DNA from: Allosalinactinospora lopnorensis
Lineage (GTDB): Bacteria > Actinomycetota > Actinomycetes > Streptosporangiales > Streptosporangiaceae
Direction: 5' to 3'
Length of the DNA stretch: 64,000 nucleotides
Assembly: GCF_000981225.1 (NCBI RefSeq)
Contig: NZ_LAJC01000020.1
Span: 18,188 to 82,187, forward strand
Shown here: positions 37,018 through 45,876 of the stretch, piece after piece
Numbering within the stretch: position 1 is the stretch's first letter
Layout: every line of letters begins with the position of its first letter
Translations under genes and position numbers: made by a program
Notes under the pieces: model-generated
Databases searched by the model: none
Seen by the model: the letters and a program-made list of their open reading frames with translations, nothing else
What the model was told of the DNA's origin: nothing

Positions 37018-38907
37018 TCAGGAGCCGGGGTGGTCGGCGCGCAGCGTGGGGCGGAGCCTGTCGAGCACCTCGGGATCCTCGATGGTCGAGGGCACCGTGG
37101 TATCGCCGCGATCGGCGATCTCCCGCATGGGTTTGCGCAGGATCTTGCCGGAGCGCGTCTTGGGCAGGCCGTCGACCACGTCGACGTCGCGGAACGCCGC
37201 GACGGGTCCGATCTGCTCGCGCACGGCGGCCACCAGCTCGTCGCGCAGCGTGGCGCGGTCGATCTCCACACCGGACTTGAGCACGACGAACCCGCGCGGC
37301 ACCTGGCCTTTGAGCGTGTCGTACACGCCGATCACCGCGCACTCGGCCACGGCCGGGTGCGCGGCGAGCACCGCCTCCATGGAGCCGGTCGACAGCCGGT
37401 GGCCGGCAACGTTGATCACATCGTCGTTGCGCCCCATGACGAAGACGTAGCCGTCGCTGTCGATGTAGCCGTTGTCACCGGTGGCGTAGTAGCCGGGATA
37501 CTGCGACAGGTACGACTCGCGGAACCGCTCGTCGTCCCCCCACAGGGTGGGTAGCGTTCCCGGCGGCAGCGGGAGCCTGATGCAGAGCGCGCCGTCCTGC
37601 CCCGGCGGTAGCGGCCGTCCCGACGTGTCGAGGACGGCCAGGTCGTATCCGGGAACCGGGACGGTGGGAGAACCCGCCTTGACCGGCATCGGCTCCAAAC
37701 CGCGCAGGTTCGCGCAGACGGGCCAACCGGTCTCGGTCTGCCACCAGTGGTCGATCACCGGAACGCCCAGGGTGTCGACGGCCCACTTGTGGGTCTCGGG
37801 GTCGAGGCGCTCCCCGGCCAGGAACAGCGTCTGCAGGCTGGACGTGTCGTGTTCGGCGAGCTTCCGGGCGTCCGGGTCCATGCGCTTGATCGCCCGGAAC
37901 GCTGTGGGCGCGGTGAACAGCGCTTTGACCCTGTGGTCGGCGACGACTCGCCAGAACGCCCCCGCGTCCGGGGTCCCCACCGGCTTCCCCTCGTACATCA
38001 CGGTGGTCGCACCGCTCAGCAGCGGCGCATAGACGATGTAGGAGTGGCCCACGACCCACCCGACATCGGAGGCCGTCCAGAACACCTCGCCCGGTCCGAT
38101 GCCGTAGACGTTGGCCAGCGACCAGCACAGGGACACCGCGTGCCCGCCGTTGTCGCGCACCACGCCCTTCGGGCGGCCGGTCGTTCCGGAGGTGTAGAGG
38201 ATATAGAGCGGATCGGTGGCCCGCACCGGCAGGCAGTCGGCCGGTTCCGCCCGCGCCGTCGCGGCGTTCCAGTCCACGTCGCGCGCGCCGAGCTCGGCTT
38301 GGTGGCGGTCCCGTTGGAGCACGACGACCGCCTTCGGCTGGTGCGAGCTCAGCCGCAGGGCCTCGTCGACGATCGGCTTGTACTCCACCACCCGGTTCGG
38401 TTCCAGCCCGCACGAGGCGGCGACGATCAGCGAGGGGTGGGCGTCGTCGATGCGCGCGGCCAGCTCCTTCGGAGCGAAGCCTCCGAAGACCACCGAATGC
38501 ACCGCGCCGATGCGCGCGCAGGCCAGCATCGCGATGACCGCTTCCGGGATCATCGGCATGTAGATCACGACGCGGTCGCCCTTGTCGACGCCCTGCTCGC
38601 GGAGGGCGCCGGCGAACACCGCGACGCGCTCCAGCAGTTCCCGGTAGGTCCACCGGGCCACCATCCCGGTCATCGCGGAGTCCCAGATCAGCGCGGTCTG
38701 CTCGCCGTGCCCGTCCCGTACGTGCCGATCGAGCGCGTTGAAGCAGGTGTTGAGTACACCGTCGGGAAACCACCGGTAGAAGGGCACGCGCGTATCGTCG
38801 AGCGCCCGTGTCGGGGCCTCGTCCCAGTCGACCATCCCGGCCGCGTCGAGCCAGAACCCCTCAGGGGCCGACAGACTCCGCTGATAAACCGTCGAATAGC
38901 TGCCCAT
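37018..38907 (-). CDS. prpE: Propionyl-CoA synthetase (AMP-forming)
   Basis: 629 aa acyl-CoA synthetase. Adenylation motif YTSGTTGRPKGVVRDNGGHA (~233), core motif YYATGDNGYIDSDGYVFVMG (~470) and the acetylatable Lys in GLPKTRSGKILRKPMREIAD (~590) are intact. Features such as the N-terminal YSTVYQRSLSAPEGFW and the SDVGWVVGHSYIVYAPLLSG segment favour PrpE over acetyl-CoA synthetase. It activates propionate to propionyl-CoA. It could serve terminal propane oxidation products, although it is 29 kb from the prm genes. Confidence 0.92.
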   Translation of the reverse strand: MGSYSTVYQRSLSAPEGFWLDAAGMVDWDEAPTRALDDTRVPFYRWFPDGVLNTCFNALDRHVRDGHGEQTALIWDSAMTGMVARWTYRELLERVAVFAGALREQGVDKGDRVVIYMPMIPEAVIAMLACARIGAVHSVVFGGFAPKELAARIDDAHPSLIVAASCGLEPNRVVEYKPIVDEALRLSSHQPKAVVVLQRDRHQAELGARDVDWNAATARAEPADCLPVRATDPLYILYTSGTTGRPKGVVRDNGGHAVSLCWSLANVYGIGPGEVFWTASDVGWVVGHSYIVYAPLLSGATTVMYEGKPVGTPDAGAFWRVVADHRVKALFTAPTAFRAIKRMDPDARKLAEHDTSSLQTLFLAGERLDPETHKWAVDTLGVPVIDHWWQTETGWPVCANLRGLEPMPVKAGSPTVPVPGYDLAVLDTSGRPLPPGQDGALCIRLPLPPGTLPTLWGDDERFRESYLSQYPGYYATGDNGYIDSDGYVFVMGRNDDVINVAGHRLSTGSMEAVLAAHPAVAECAVIGVYDTLKGQVPRGFVVLKSGVEIDRATLRDELVAAVREQIGPVAAFRDVDVVDGLPKTRSGKILRKPMREIADRGDTTVPSTIEDPEVLDRLRPTLRADHPGS

Positions 38908-39310
38908 GGCGACTGCCTCCCGCTGACTGGCCGACCTGCTTTCACACGCTGCTCACCGTCTTGTGGAGAACGCACGCCCCGTTGAGCTCGTCGGACCGGC
39001 GCGGGGAGAAGCGCGCGTACCACCCGGCGGACCGGCTCGACGGCCCCGCCAAGCGATGCTTCCCGGTGTATCACTGTTCACTCGGAAATGCCCTCAGTCC
39101 CTCGGATACGAGTTGACAAAGGCCGAGGCGAGCGCGGGCATGTCTCCTGGGGGCGGTCAGGAGCGGCGGCGTTTCGACGCGCTGCGCCGGATGGGCGTCC
39201 GCGGCGTGGGTGCTCACCGGTGGCAATGCGGTCGGGCGCCGCGTGCGGCCCATGACGCCCCTCTCGGCGACTCCTTGGGGCGGCACGCGCCGGCGGTCGT
39301 CCGCGAAGCG
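38908..39310. other. 403-bp intergenic region, no gene recognised
   Basis: Lies between the start of propionyl-CoA synthetase and the VOC gene stop. Nothing with coding character or a strong repeat was seen; it should contain the prpE promoter. Confidence 0.4.
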
Positions 39311-39679
39311 CTACTCGGCCGCGTGGCAGACGGCCTCCACGTTGTTGCCGTCGGGGTCGCGTACGAAGGCCCCGAAGTAGGAGTCGTGGTACTCCGGCCA
39401 GGTGCGAGGCGCGTGCAGCGGCTCGGCGCCAATGCCCACGGCGGCCTCGTAGAAGGCTGTGACGGTGGCACGGTCGGCGGCGGTGAACGCGATGTGGACC
39501 TCGCGCGCCTCGCCCGGAGTGGTGCGCGGGCCGATCCAGAAGCTGGGATGGGCCCTCCCGAATCCCACGGTCTCGCCGAAGTCGAGGATCCGGCGACCGC
39601 CCAGAGGCCCGAGGACCGTGTCGTAGAAGCGCGCGCTGGCCGCGACGTCGGCGACCTGGATGGCAAGGTGATCGAGCAT
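39311..39679 (-). CDS. VOC (glyoxalase/bleomycin-resistance) family protein
   Basis: 122 aa, one VOC module made of two beta-alpha-beta-beta-beta repeats: MLDHLAIQVADVAASARFYD at the start and DSYFGAFVRDPDGNNVEAVC at the end, where the metal Glu lies in NNVEAVC. The N-terminal metal His is in LDHLAIQV. Substrate unknown. The ATG 39679 begins the conserved fold. Confidence 0.87.
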   Translation of the reverse strand: MLDHLAIQVADVAASARFYDTVLGPLGGRRILDFGETVGFGRAHPSFWIGPRTTPGEAREVHIAFTAADRATVTAFYEAAVGIGAEPLHAPRTWPEYHDSYFGAFVRDPDGNNVEAVCHAAE

Positions 39680-39732
39680 GTCTCGATTCTGCCCGGGGGG
39701 TGTGACAAGCGGCGTGGTCTTCGCGGCGCGGG

Positions 39733-40272
39733 TCATGTGTCGAGGACCCGCGGGGCCTCTGCTTCCGCCTCCCGGAAGAGGTCGACGACACCCTGGCGCG
39801 CGTCTTTGGGGCACGTCAGCAGCCAGTGGAAGGGGACGGGGCCGCGATCCCAGTACTCGCCGACCTCCACCGGAACCGACCACTCCTCTGAGACTCTCCC
39901 CATAAGCCTGTAGAAGACGTGCAGTCCGTACTCAGTATGGTCCTGCAGCACCATATGAGCGTTCCGTACATGGGCGACGTAGCCTTCTGCCGGGAACCAT
40001 TCCAGGTCGGCAAGGGTCTCGTCCAGGGCCGGCCAGTTGTGCCCGAAGTAATCGGGGATTTCGAATTTCGTCTGGAAAGCGGCCATGAGTGACTCGTACC
40101 GTGTCATTTCGGCGCCGTCCAGGTCCACCCATGCTATTCCCCTGGTAACGGACAGCTCCTCCCGAAGTTCGTCAACCGCGAGTGTCTCATCGGCGACGAC
40201 GGCCCACGGGGCCTCGGGGCGGGTGAACAGCTCGCGAATCTCTTTCTGGCTCACCAACGACTCCGGTTTCAT
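39733..40272 (-). CDS. Barstar-family RNase-inhibitor-like protein, orphan
   Basis: 179 aa, about twice barstar length (90 aa). The barstar core lies at ~60-95: FQTKFEIPDYFGHNWPALDE then TLADLEW, matching the barnase-binding helix region. The flanking ~60 aa on each side are of unknown fold. No barnase-like or other RNase gene is adjacent, so it may protect against incoming toxins (inference). Confidence 0.82.
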   Translation of the reverse strand: MKPESLVSQKEIRELFTRPEAPWAVVADETLAVDELREELSVTRGIAWVDLDGAEMTRYESLMAAFQTKFEIPDYFGHNWPALDETLADLEWFPAEGYVAHVRNAHMVLQDHTEYGLHVFYRLMGRVSEEWSVPVEVGEYWDRGPVPFHWLLTCPKDARQGVVDLFREAEAEAPRVLDT

Positions 40273-40473
40273 TCGACGATGTAGAAGGACTTGTAGTGGT
40301 CGTCAGGCTGGGTGCTACGGGCAGGTCGACACGCTGGGCTGCTCGGCCACGACCGATACCGGGACCGAGTCCGCCCGGCCGCGCCACGGCCAGGGATGCC
40401 ATGGTTAGCACGACCGGGGGACAGAAATGGCGGATCGGGAGAAGACGGCCGGGGCGGAGCCCGTCCGCGGGGG

Positions 40474-41232
40474 CTACGCCGCGGCACCGCCGTCGAGCAC
40501 AAGGTCGGTGCCGACCGCGAAGCCCGACTCGGGAGAGGCCAGGTACAGCACCGCCGGGGCGATTTCCTCCAGGGCGCCGATCCTGCCGATGGGGACCTGC
40601 TCGCGCATCCGTGCGGCGCGCTGCTCTTCGGTCTCGCCGGGCAGCAGCGACATTGGGGTGTCGGAGGCGCCGGGGCTGACCGCGTTGATCCGGATCCCCT
40701 CGCCGATGTATTCCAGGGCCGCGGCCCTGGTCAGCGTGGTGACCGCCGCCTTGGACGCGGCGTAGGCCCCGATTCCGGGGATGCGCAGGTGCGTGCCGAT
40801 GTTGGAGGAGACGTTGACGATGGTGCCGCCCCGCCCCCGCATGTGCCGGATCTGTTCCCCCATCGCCAGAAGTACGCCCGTGACGTTCACCTCCAGCAGT
40901 GTCCGCCACTCCCGCTCGTCGATGTCGGCCACCGGGTCGGCGGCGGTCAGCGTCCCGGCGTTGTTCACGGCGATGTCCAGTCGCCCGCACCGCCGCGCCG
41001 TCTCCTCCATCAGGCGGGCCATGTCCTCGGCATCGGTGACGTCGGCGGTGACGGCCGAGGCGGTACCGCCGGCATCCTGGATGAGCTTCACGGTGCCCTC
41101 CAGCGGTTCGGCCCTGCGGCCCGCGACGACCACGAAGGCGCCCTCCCGGGCGAAGGCCAGCGCGACAGCGCGGCCGATCCCGCTGCCCCCGCCGGTGACC
41201 AGCGCGGTGGATCCAGTGAAACGTTCGGTCAT
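40474..41232 (-). CDS. SDR-family oxidoreductase
   Basis: 252 aa classical short-chain dehydrogenase. The cofactor motif is TGGGSGIG (~14-21), the NNAG motif is at ~90, and the Ser-Tyr-Lys triad lies in NVSSNIGTH and YAASKAAV. The ASDTP sequence at the substrate loop is typical. It lies 54 bp after the MFS exporter on the same strand and probably shares the TetR-controlled transcript. Confidence 0.92.
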   Translation of the reverse strand: MTERFTGSTALVTGGGSGIGRAVALAFAREGAFVVVAGRRAEPLEGTVKLIQDAGGTASAVTADVTDAEDMARLMEETARRCGRLDIAVNNAGTLTAADPVADIDEREWRTLLEVNVTGVLLAMGEQIRHMRGRGGTIVNVSSNIGTHLRIPGIGAYAASKAAVTTLTRAAALEYIGEGIRINAVSPGASDTPMSLLPGETEEQRAARMREQVPIGRIGALEEIAPAVLYLASPESGFAVGTDLVLDGGAAA

Positions 41233-41286
41233 GGATGACTCCTTCGGTTGTGACTATTTCACGGGGGCGAGGGGACGGATACTCCG

Positions 41287-42780
41287 TCAGTGACCCCGGT
41301 CGCGGCAGGCGTGGCCGAGTCCGGCCGTCACGACGGCCAGGAGAAGAAAGGCAAGGCCGGCGGCGCCGAAGGCCCAGCCGTAACCGGCGGCGGTGGCAAC
41401 GGGCGCGGAGGCACCGCTTTGGGCCAGGTGTGCGGTCCGGACGGCGGCCACCGCCACCAGAATCGCCAGACCCGCTGTGGGCCCGATCTCCATCGCGGTG
41501 TTCATCACCCCACCGGCCAGCCCGCTCTGCCGCTGGGGCACCCCGACCACGGCGAGCACCGCCGCGGAGGAGAACACCGCCGCCGAGCCGGCGGCCAGCA
41601 GCAGCATCCCGGGCAGCAGGCCGCTCAGGTAGCCGGTCGCGGTGTCGAGCCCGGCGAGAAGGAGGAAGGCCCCGGCGCAGGTGGCGAGCCCAGCGACGGC
41701 GACCACGCGGGCGCCGAACCCGGAAACGAGCCGGCTACCGGCCGCGCCGGTGGCGATCAGCACGATGGTGAAGGGCACGAAGGTGAGCGAGGTGGAAAGC
41801 GCCGACCAGTCGCGGATCTGCTGCAGGTAGAAGATGAGCAGCACGGCCGCGGTGCCGGTGCCGGCGGCGGCGAGCAGGATCGCCGGCAGGGCGGTGGCCC
41901 GGCGCGCGTCGGTGAGGAAGCGGGGCGGCAGCAGCGGGTCGCGCGCCCGCAGTTCCACGGCGACGAACACCCCGAGCAGGCCGAGCCCGGAGAGCAGGGG
42001 GATCAGCACCTCCGCCGCCGACCAGCCGTGGTCGTCGATCACCACCAGGGCGTAGCTGAACAGGGTGATTCCGGCGGTGGCGAGGACCGCGCCCGGCAGG
42101 TCCAGGGAGGGGCGCGGTCCGTGGGGAGGCTCCGCCCGCGGCAGCAGACGCCGCGCCAGCGCCAGTGCCAGCGCGGTGACGAACAGCGGGACCGCGAACA
42201 TCCATCGCCACGACACCCAGGTGGCGACGAATCCGGAGACGAGGTTGCCGCCCATCGCCCCCATCACCGACAGGCTGCCCCACGTCGCCATGGCGCGGGC
42301 GTGGCTTTCCGGGGTGGAGAAGACCGACCGCAGCACCGCCATGGCCGCGGGCGCGACGAGGGCCGCGCCCGCTCCTTGGGCGAAGCGCGCGCCGATGAGT
42401 GTGCCGGCTCCCGGGGCCGCGGCGGCGAGAATCGAGGTGGTCAGGAGAACGACCACACCCGCGAGGAACACTCGCTGCCCGCCGTAGCGGTCGGCGAGTC
42501 GCCCGCCGAACAGCAGCAGTCCGCTGAACGCGAGGCCGTATGCGGATCCGATGAGGATCAGCGCCGACTGCCCGACGCCGAACTCGCGGCCGATCAGCGG
42601 CAGCGGGACCGCCACCAGGGTGAGGGTGAATATAAGAGTGACCTGGACGGTCCCCAGCAGCAGGAAGGCCCGGCGGGCGCCTGCCGGGGCCGTAGCCGCG
42701 GTGCTGGTGGTCGGGGCGGCGGCCGTGGACGGGCATGGTGGTCCGCCTTCGGCGGGGGGAGCGGTGCACTCAGCGGCCAC
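41287..42780 (-). CDS. MFS transporter (DHA2-like drug exporter)
   Basis: 497 aa, about 14 hydrophobic helices. Motif A appears as GGRLADRYGGQRVFLAG (~83) and motif C region as ATWGSLSVMGAMGGNLVSGF (~160). The start is GTG at 42780 with GGAAT upstream. The promoter region contains the sequence ATCGTTCTT at 42818-42826, also found upstream of the neighbouring tetR. Likely exports a toxic compound that the TetR senses. Confidence 0.9.
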   Translation of the reverse strand: MAAECTAPPAEGGPPCPSTAAAPTTSTAATAPAGARRAFLLLGTVQVTLIFTLTLVAVPLPLIGREFGVGQSALILIGSAYGLAFSGLLLFGGRLADRYGGQRVFLAGVVVLLTTSILAAAAPGAGTLIGARFAQGAGAALVAPAAMAVLRSVFSTPESHARAMATWGSLSVMGAMGGNLVSGFVATWVSWRWMFAVPLFVTALALALARRLLPRAEPPHGPRPSLDLPGAVLATAGITLFSYALVVIDDHGWSAAEVLIPLLSGLGLLGVFVAVELRARDPLLPPRFLTDARRATALPAILLAAAGTGTAAVLLIFYLQQIRDWSALSTSLTFVPFTIVLIATGAAGSRLVSGFGARVVAVAGLATCAGAFLLLAGLDTATGYLSGLLPGMLLLAAGSAAVFSSAAVLAVVGVPQRQSGLAGGVMNTAMEIGPTAGLAILVAVAAVRTAHLAQSGASAPVATAAGYGWAFGAAGLAFLLLAVVTAGLGHACRDRGH

Positions 42781-42812
42781 GGCGATTCCTTCGGAGCGGC
42801 GGAAAAATTCTA

Positions 42813-42831
42813 GATTGATCGTTCTTTAATT
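42813..42831 (-). promoter_or_regulatory. Motif shared by MFS and tetR promoters, copy 1
   Basis: A 19-bp AT-rich element containing ATCGTTCTT, 33 bp upstream of the MFS start. The same 9-bp core occurs in reverse orientation at 43495-43503 upstream of tetR; 13 of 19 bases match over the whole element. Confidence 0.5.
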
Positions 42832-42891
42832 AGGGCATGCGTGCCCGCCGCGAGAGGAACGCAGGCGCGAGGTCCGGCCAGGGCGGCGCGG

Positions 42892-43473
42892 TCAGTCCAG
42901 CAGTGTCAGGGCCTCCTCGGCGGCGGCGCGCAGCCGCACCGGGTCGGGATCGGCTCTGCCGATGACCCGCATGCCCTGCAGCAGCGTGATCAGGAAGCGG
43001 GCGAGCGCTTGAGGGTCTTTGTCCGCGGCCAGTTCACCCTGGGCGCGGGCGCGCGTGAGCGCCGAGCCGATCGCCGTCTCCAGGAAGCGCCAGTTCCCCT
43101 GGACGCGGCGGGCGGCATCCGGATCGTGCGGGGCGAGCTCCACGGCGGTGTTGACCACGAAGCAGCCGCGCCGCCCCTCCTCAGAGGCGGCCTCGCGGGC
43201 GTAGTCCTCCACCAGCGCGCGGACCGCGGGCAGCGCGGGACCCGGGCGGGACAGGCGTTCCAGCACCAGGGGGTCCTTGAACTCGCCGTACCTCTCCAGC
43301 GCCCTCAAATAGAGTTCGCGCTTGCCGCCGAAGGTGGCGTAGATGCTGGCCCGCGCCACCCCGAGGCGCTCGACAAGGTCAGCCATCGACGTCGCCTCGT
43401 ATCCGCGCTCCCAGAATAGTTCGAGCGCTGCCACCAGGGCGGCGTCCGGATCGAACTCCTTCGTCCTTGCCAT
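42892..43473 (-). CDS. TetR-family repressor (AcrR-like) of the MFS-SDR unit
   Basis: 193 aa. The HTH is SMADLVERLGVARASIYATF followed by GGKRELYLRALERYGE; the C-terminal domain resembles the TetR_C group with GCFVVNTAVELAPHDPDAAR. The start is the ATG 43473 (MARTKEFDPD), with a possible GTG three codons earlier. It sits 111 bp upstream of the MFS gene in the same direction. Confidence 0.9.
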   Translation of the reverse strand: MARTKEFDPDAALVAALELFWERGYEATSMADLVERLGVARASIYATFGGKRELYLRALERYGEFKDPLVLERLSRPGPALPAVRALVEDYAREAASEEGRRGCFVVNTAVELAPHDPDAARRVQGNWRFLETAIGSALTRARAQGELAADKDPQALARFLITLLQGMRVIGRADPDPVRLRAAAEEALTLLD

Positions 43474-43489
43474 GCACGCCACCGTATCC

Positions 43490-43508
43490 GAATCAAGAAC
43501 GATTGGTC
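43490..43508 (-). promoter_or_regulatory. Motif shared by MFS and tetR promoters, copy 2
   Basis: Reads GACCAATCGTTCTTGATTC on the minus strand, 16 bp upstream of the tetR ATG. It contains the same ATCGTTCTT core as 42818-42826. Confidence 0.5.
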
Positions 43509-43743
43509 AAAAAAGAGGGTGAATGGGAGCGGAACAGGGCACGGCGCCGGTTTTCCTCCGTGTTCAAGAGGCACCGTGGTCACAGCGGCAGGCCGGCTCG
43601 GCTCGCTGACGCTCGCTCATTCCCCATCGCCGCGGCGCACGCATCGCGGCGGAGGACGAGGCGCGCAAGGGGCAGGTCCGGGCGCGCAACACCTGTGGGG
43701 GCGACCGCCGTCAACTGCAACCCAGATTGCAACCCGACAAGTA

Positions 43744-43773
43744 AGGCGTTCCGCCCACGTGGGCGGAACGCCT
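43744..43773. terminator. 30-bp perfect palindrome, probable terminator
   Basis: AGGCGTTCCGCCCAC followed immediately by its exact reverse complement. It lies downstream of the quinone oxidoreductase gene (minus strand) and upstream of tetR. The AGGCGTTC arm recurs in the terminator at 45534-45579. Confidence 0.6.
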
Positions 43774-43795
43774 GGCCGGATGGTGTGGCCCCACG

Positions 43796-43872
43796 TTCCC
43801 GGAAAACGAACCCCGCCACGGTCATCGAAGGTCCGTTCATCGACTTGCGATCCGGCCATGTGCAGGGCAAAC
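43796..43872 (+). repeat. Coding-like dispersed fragment, copy A
   Basis: 77 bp that aligns without gaps to 46338-46414 (51 of 77 bases identical by eye). In one frame it reads NPATVIEGPFIDLRSGHVQG; copy B reads DPQPLIEGPVIDLPSARTRG. Differences cluster at third positions, so both may be remnants of one protein family. Family not recognised. Confidence 0.45.
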
Positions 43873-43895
43873 AGTCAGGTGACGCTCGGCGGATT

Positions 43896-44804
43896 TCAGG
43901 GCTGGAGGACGTACCTCCCGCGCACCCCTCCCTTCGCGACGGCGCGGTGGGCTGCGGCGACCTGGTCGAGCGGTAGGACGGTGTGGACCCGCGCCGGCAG
44001 GCGGCCGCTCGCGGCGGCGCCGAGGAGCTGGGCGAGCCGGGCACCGTCGGGCTGCGTCACCACCACGCGGACGGTGACACCTCGCTCTTCTGCCGGCACC
44101 GCACTCGGCTGCACGCCGACGAAACGGCCGCCGTCCCGGACCAGCGCGACGCCTTCATCCTGGAGTGCGGCACCATCGGCTACCGCGTCCCAGCCGGGCG
44201 CCGCCTCCGCGGTGAAGTCGGCGCCGAGGCTGCGCACGAACTCCTCGTCCTCAGCACGGGCCAATCCGGTGACCCGCCAGCCGCGGTCCTGGGCGAGCAC
44301 GGCGACGTACCCGCCGACCGCGCCCGCTGCCCCCGTCACCAGCAGGCTCCGGCCTTCGCCGTCGCCGAGCAGGTCGAGCAATCGGGCTGCGGCCAAGCTG
44401 TTGAGCGGGACCGTGGCTGCCGTGGCCATGTCGAGACCGTCGGGCACCAGGGCGGTGTCTCCCGCCGCGACGACCAGCTGCTCGGCGTACGTGCCGAAGT
44501 CACGGTCGAAGCCATCGACCAGCCCCGCGACGCGGCTGCCCACCGGGAGGTCGACGTCCGGGCCGACCGCGGCGACGGTGCCGGAGAAGTCCCAGCCCAA
44601 GCCGGTGTGGTCGGGCTGGTCGATCAGGCCGAGCCCGTGGAACACCCCGGCGGCGAGCGCCAGGTCGACGGGGTTGACCGCGGCCCCGGCGATCTCGACC
44701 CGGACCTGGCCCGGTCCGGGCTCGACGACGGGTGCGTCGATGATCTCGATGGAGTCGGGACCGCCCGGAGTGCGGACGACCGCGGTGCGGAAGGTGGTGG
44801 ACAT
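43896..44804 (-). CDS. NADP-dependent quinone oxidoreductase-like (zinc-free MDR) protein
   Basis: 302 aa medium-chain reductase lacking the zinc ligands of alcohol dehydrogenases. The N-terminal fold has GQVRVEIAGAAVNPVDLALA; the Rossmann motif is VTGAAGAVGGYVAVLAQDRG (~155), as in quinone oxidoreductases (QorA). It is divergent from an HxlR regulator over a 115-bp region with a palindrome at 44874-44887, the common arrangement for redox- or electrophile-inducible reductases. Confidence 0.9.
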   Translation of the reverse strand: MSTTFRTAVVRTPGGPDSIEIIDAPVVEPGPGQVRVEIAGAAVNPVDLALAAGVFHGLGLIDQPDHTGLGWDFSGTVAAVGPDVDLPVGSRVAGLVDGFDRDFGTYAEQLVVAAGDTALVPDGLDMATAATVPLNSLAAARLLDLLGDGEGRSLLVTGAAGAVGGYVAVLAQDRGWRVTGLARAEDEEFVRSLGADFTAEAAPGWDAVADGAALQDEGVALVRDGGRFVGVQPSAVPAEERGVTVRVVVTQPDGARLAQLLGAAASGRLPARVHTVLPLDQVAAAHRAVAKGGVRGRYVLQP

Positions 44805-44870
44805 GTTCGCCTCCTGTGGAGATATCGGTGATGCTCCACCACAATGGACGGGTAACTCTCCATCGGGAAG

Positions 44871-44890
44871 TAGGCACTTCGAAGTGCGTA
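44871..44890. promoter_or_regulatory. HxlR-type operator palindrome
   Basis: TA-G-GCACTTCGAAGTGC-G-TA: a perfect 14-bp centre (44874-44887) and matched TA ends around one mismatched pair. It lies between the divergent reductase and hxlR genes, 30 bp upstream of the regulator. The CTTC-GAAG core resembles known HxlR/YodB-type sites. Confidence 0.65.
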
Positions 44891-44919
44891 TGTCACCGCG
44901 CGGTAGGAAGGAGCGGTCG

Positions 44920-45366
44920 ATGCCGACGATGACAGCGGCCCAGAAGCGGGCGCAGGCGAAGGCGGATTACGACGCGTTCCTGGCGGGTTGTCCCAGCCGC
45001 CAGCTCCTCGATCGGATCTCCGACAAGTGGGTGGCGCTGGTCCTGGCCGCGCTCGGCAGCAACGGCCCGCACCCCGGAGAAGACTGCCTCGGCGAGCCGC
45101 GGTCGATGCGCTACTCCGAGCTGTCCCGCCGGTTGGCCGGGGTCAGCCAGAAGATGCTCACCCAGACGTTGCGCTCCCTCGAGCGCGACGGCCTGCTCAC
45201 CCGCACGGTGACGCCGACCGTACCTGTCACGGTTACCTACGAGCTGACCGAACTCGGACTATCGCTCCATGAAGTCATCCGCGGCATCAAGGCGTGGGCA
45301 GAGGCGCACATGGACGAGGTGCTCGCCAACCGCGAGAAGTACGACGCTCCCAGCCGCTCTACGTGA
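44920..45366 (+). CDS. HxlR-family transcriptional regulator
   Basis: 148 aa winged-helix regulator. Core: LLDRISDKWVALVLAAL, RYSELSRRLAGVSQKMLTQT and LRSLERDGLLTRTV. A single Cys near the N-terminus (FLAGCPSRQLLD) is placed as in redox-sensing family members, with a second Cys in the insert GEDCLGEP. The ATG 44920 follows AAGGAG. It probably represses itself and the divergent reductase. Confidence 0.92.
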   Translation: MPTMTAAQKRAQAKADYDAFLAGCPSRQLLDRISDKWVALVLAALGSNGPHPGEDCLGEPRSMRYSELSRRLAGVSQKMLTQTLRSLERDGLLTRTVTPTVPVTVTYELTELGLSLHEVIRGIKAWAEAHMDEVLANREKYDAPSRST

Positions 45367-45533
45367 CCCAACCGACCTTGATCGAGGCTCACGGGTAGGG
45401 CTTTTGAGGGTATGGCCGTGCCGTAGGTGAGGACGTGGGGCGCATCCGGGGCCCGGATGCGCCCCACCGACCAGCAAGTATCCCTCTGAACTGCACAAAC
45501 GTAGAGGCCGGCTGTCGTCGATCACCGCCGTCA

Positions 45534-45579
45534 AATGATCAAAGGCGTTCCCCGCTACGGGTGAACGCCCTTGATCATT
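45534..45579. terminator. Long hairpin after hxlR
   Basis: AATGATCAA-AGGCGTTC-CCC pairs with GGG-TGAACGCC-CTTGATCATT around a 5-nt loop, with only small mismatches. It ends six bases before the tRNA-Lys fragment and may serve both sides. Confidence 0.65.
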
Positions 45580-45584
45580 GGGTG

Positions 45585-45626
45585 TGGGCCCCCAGGGGAT
45601 CGAACCCTGAACCCGCGGATTAAAAG
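45585..45626 (-). other. 3' half of tRNA-Lys(TTT): probable attachment-site (attR) scar of an integrated element
   Basis: Read on the minus strand, it gives anticodon loop CTTTTAA, stem TCCGC, variable loop GGGTT, T-arm CAGGG-TTCGATC-CCCTG, acceptor GGGGCCC and discriminator A: exactly tRNA positions ~32-73. The 5' half is absent (the preceding bases cannot pair with TCCGC). Homology running from the anticodon loop to the 3' end is the form left by tyrosine integrases. Given its orientation, the inserted DNA should lie to the right (>45626) and the intact tRNA at the far, unseen end. Confidence 0.75.
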
Positions 45627-45876
45627 TGCCCTCGATCAGTGCCGGGCTGGGTTGACGCGTGCCCTTTCATGCCGTGTTATCCCAGCGCACCTGCCGTTTC
45701 CTGTTATCCGGTGGTGTCCAGTGCCGCCTGTGTCCCAGGCAACCGAGCACACACGGAGCGCACAGCTCTGGCGTCGAAACCGGAACGATTCCACCGCAAG
45801 TAGTCTTATTTCCGTGTCCGGATAAGGCCGAGGGTAACCGTCGGACTCAGTGTTGTTGGTCAAGGAGGCGCGTCCA

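Noticed and set aside
39733..40272. Barnase-barstar toxin-antitoxin pair
   Set aside because: No barnase-like RNase is found on either side; only the inhibitor-like protein is present.
45585..45626. Complete tRNA gene
   Set aside because: Only the anticodon loop to 3' end is present. The preceding bases cannot form the anticodon, D or acceptor stems.
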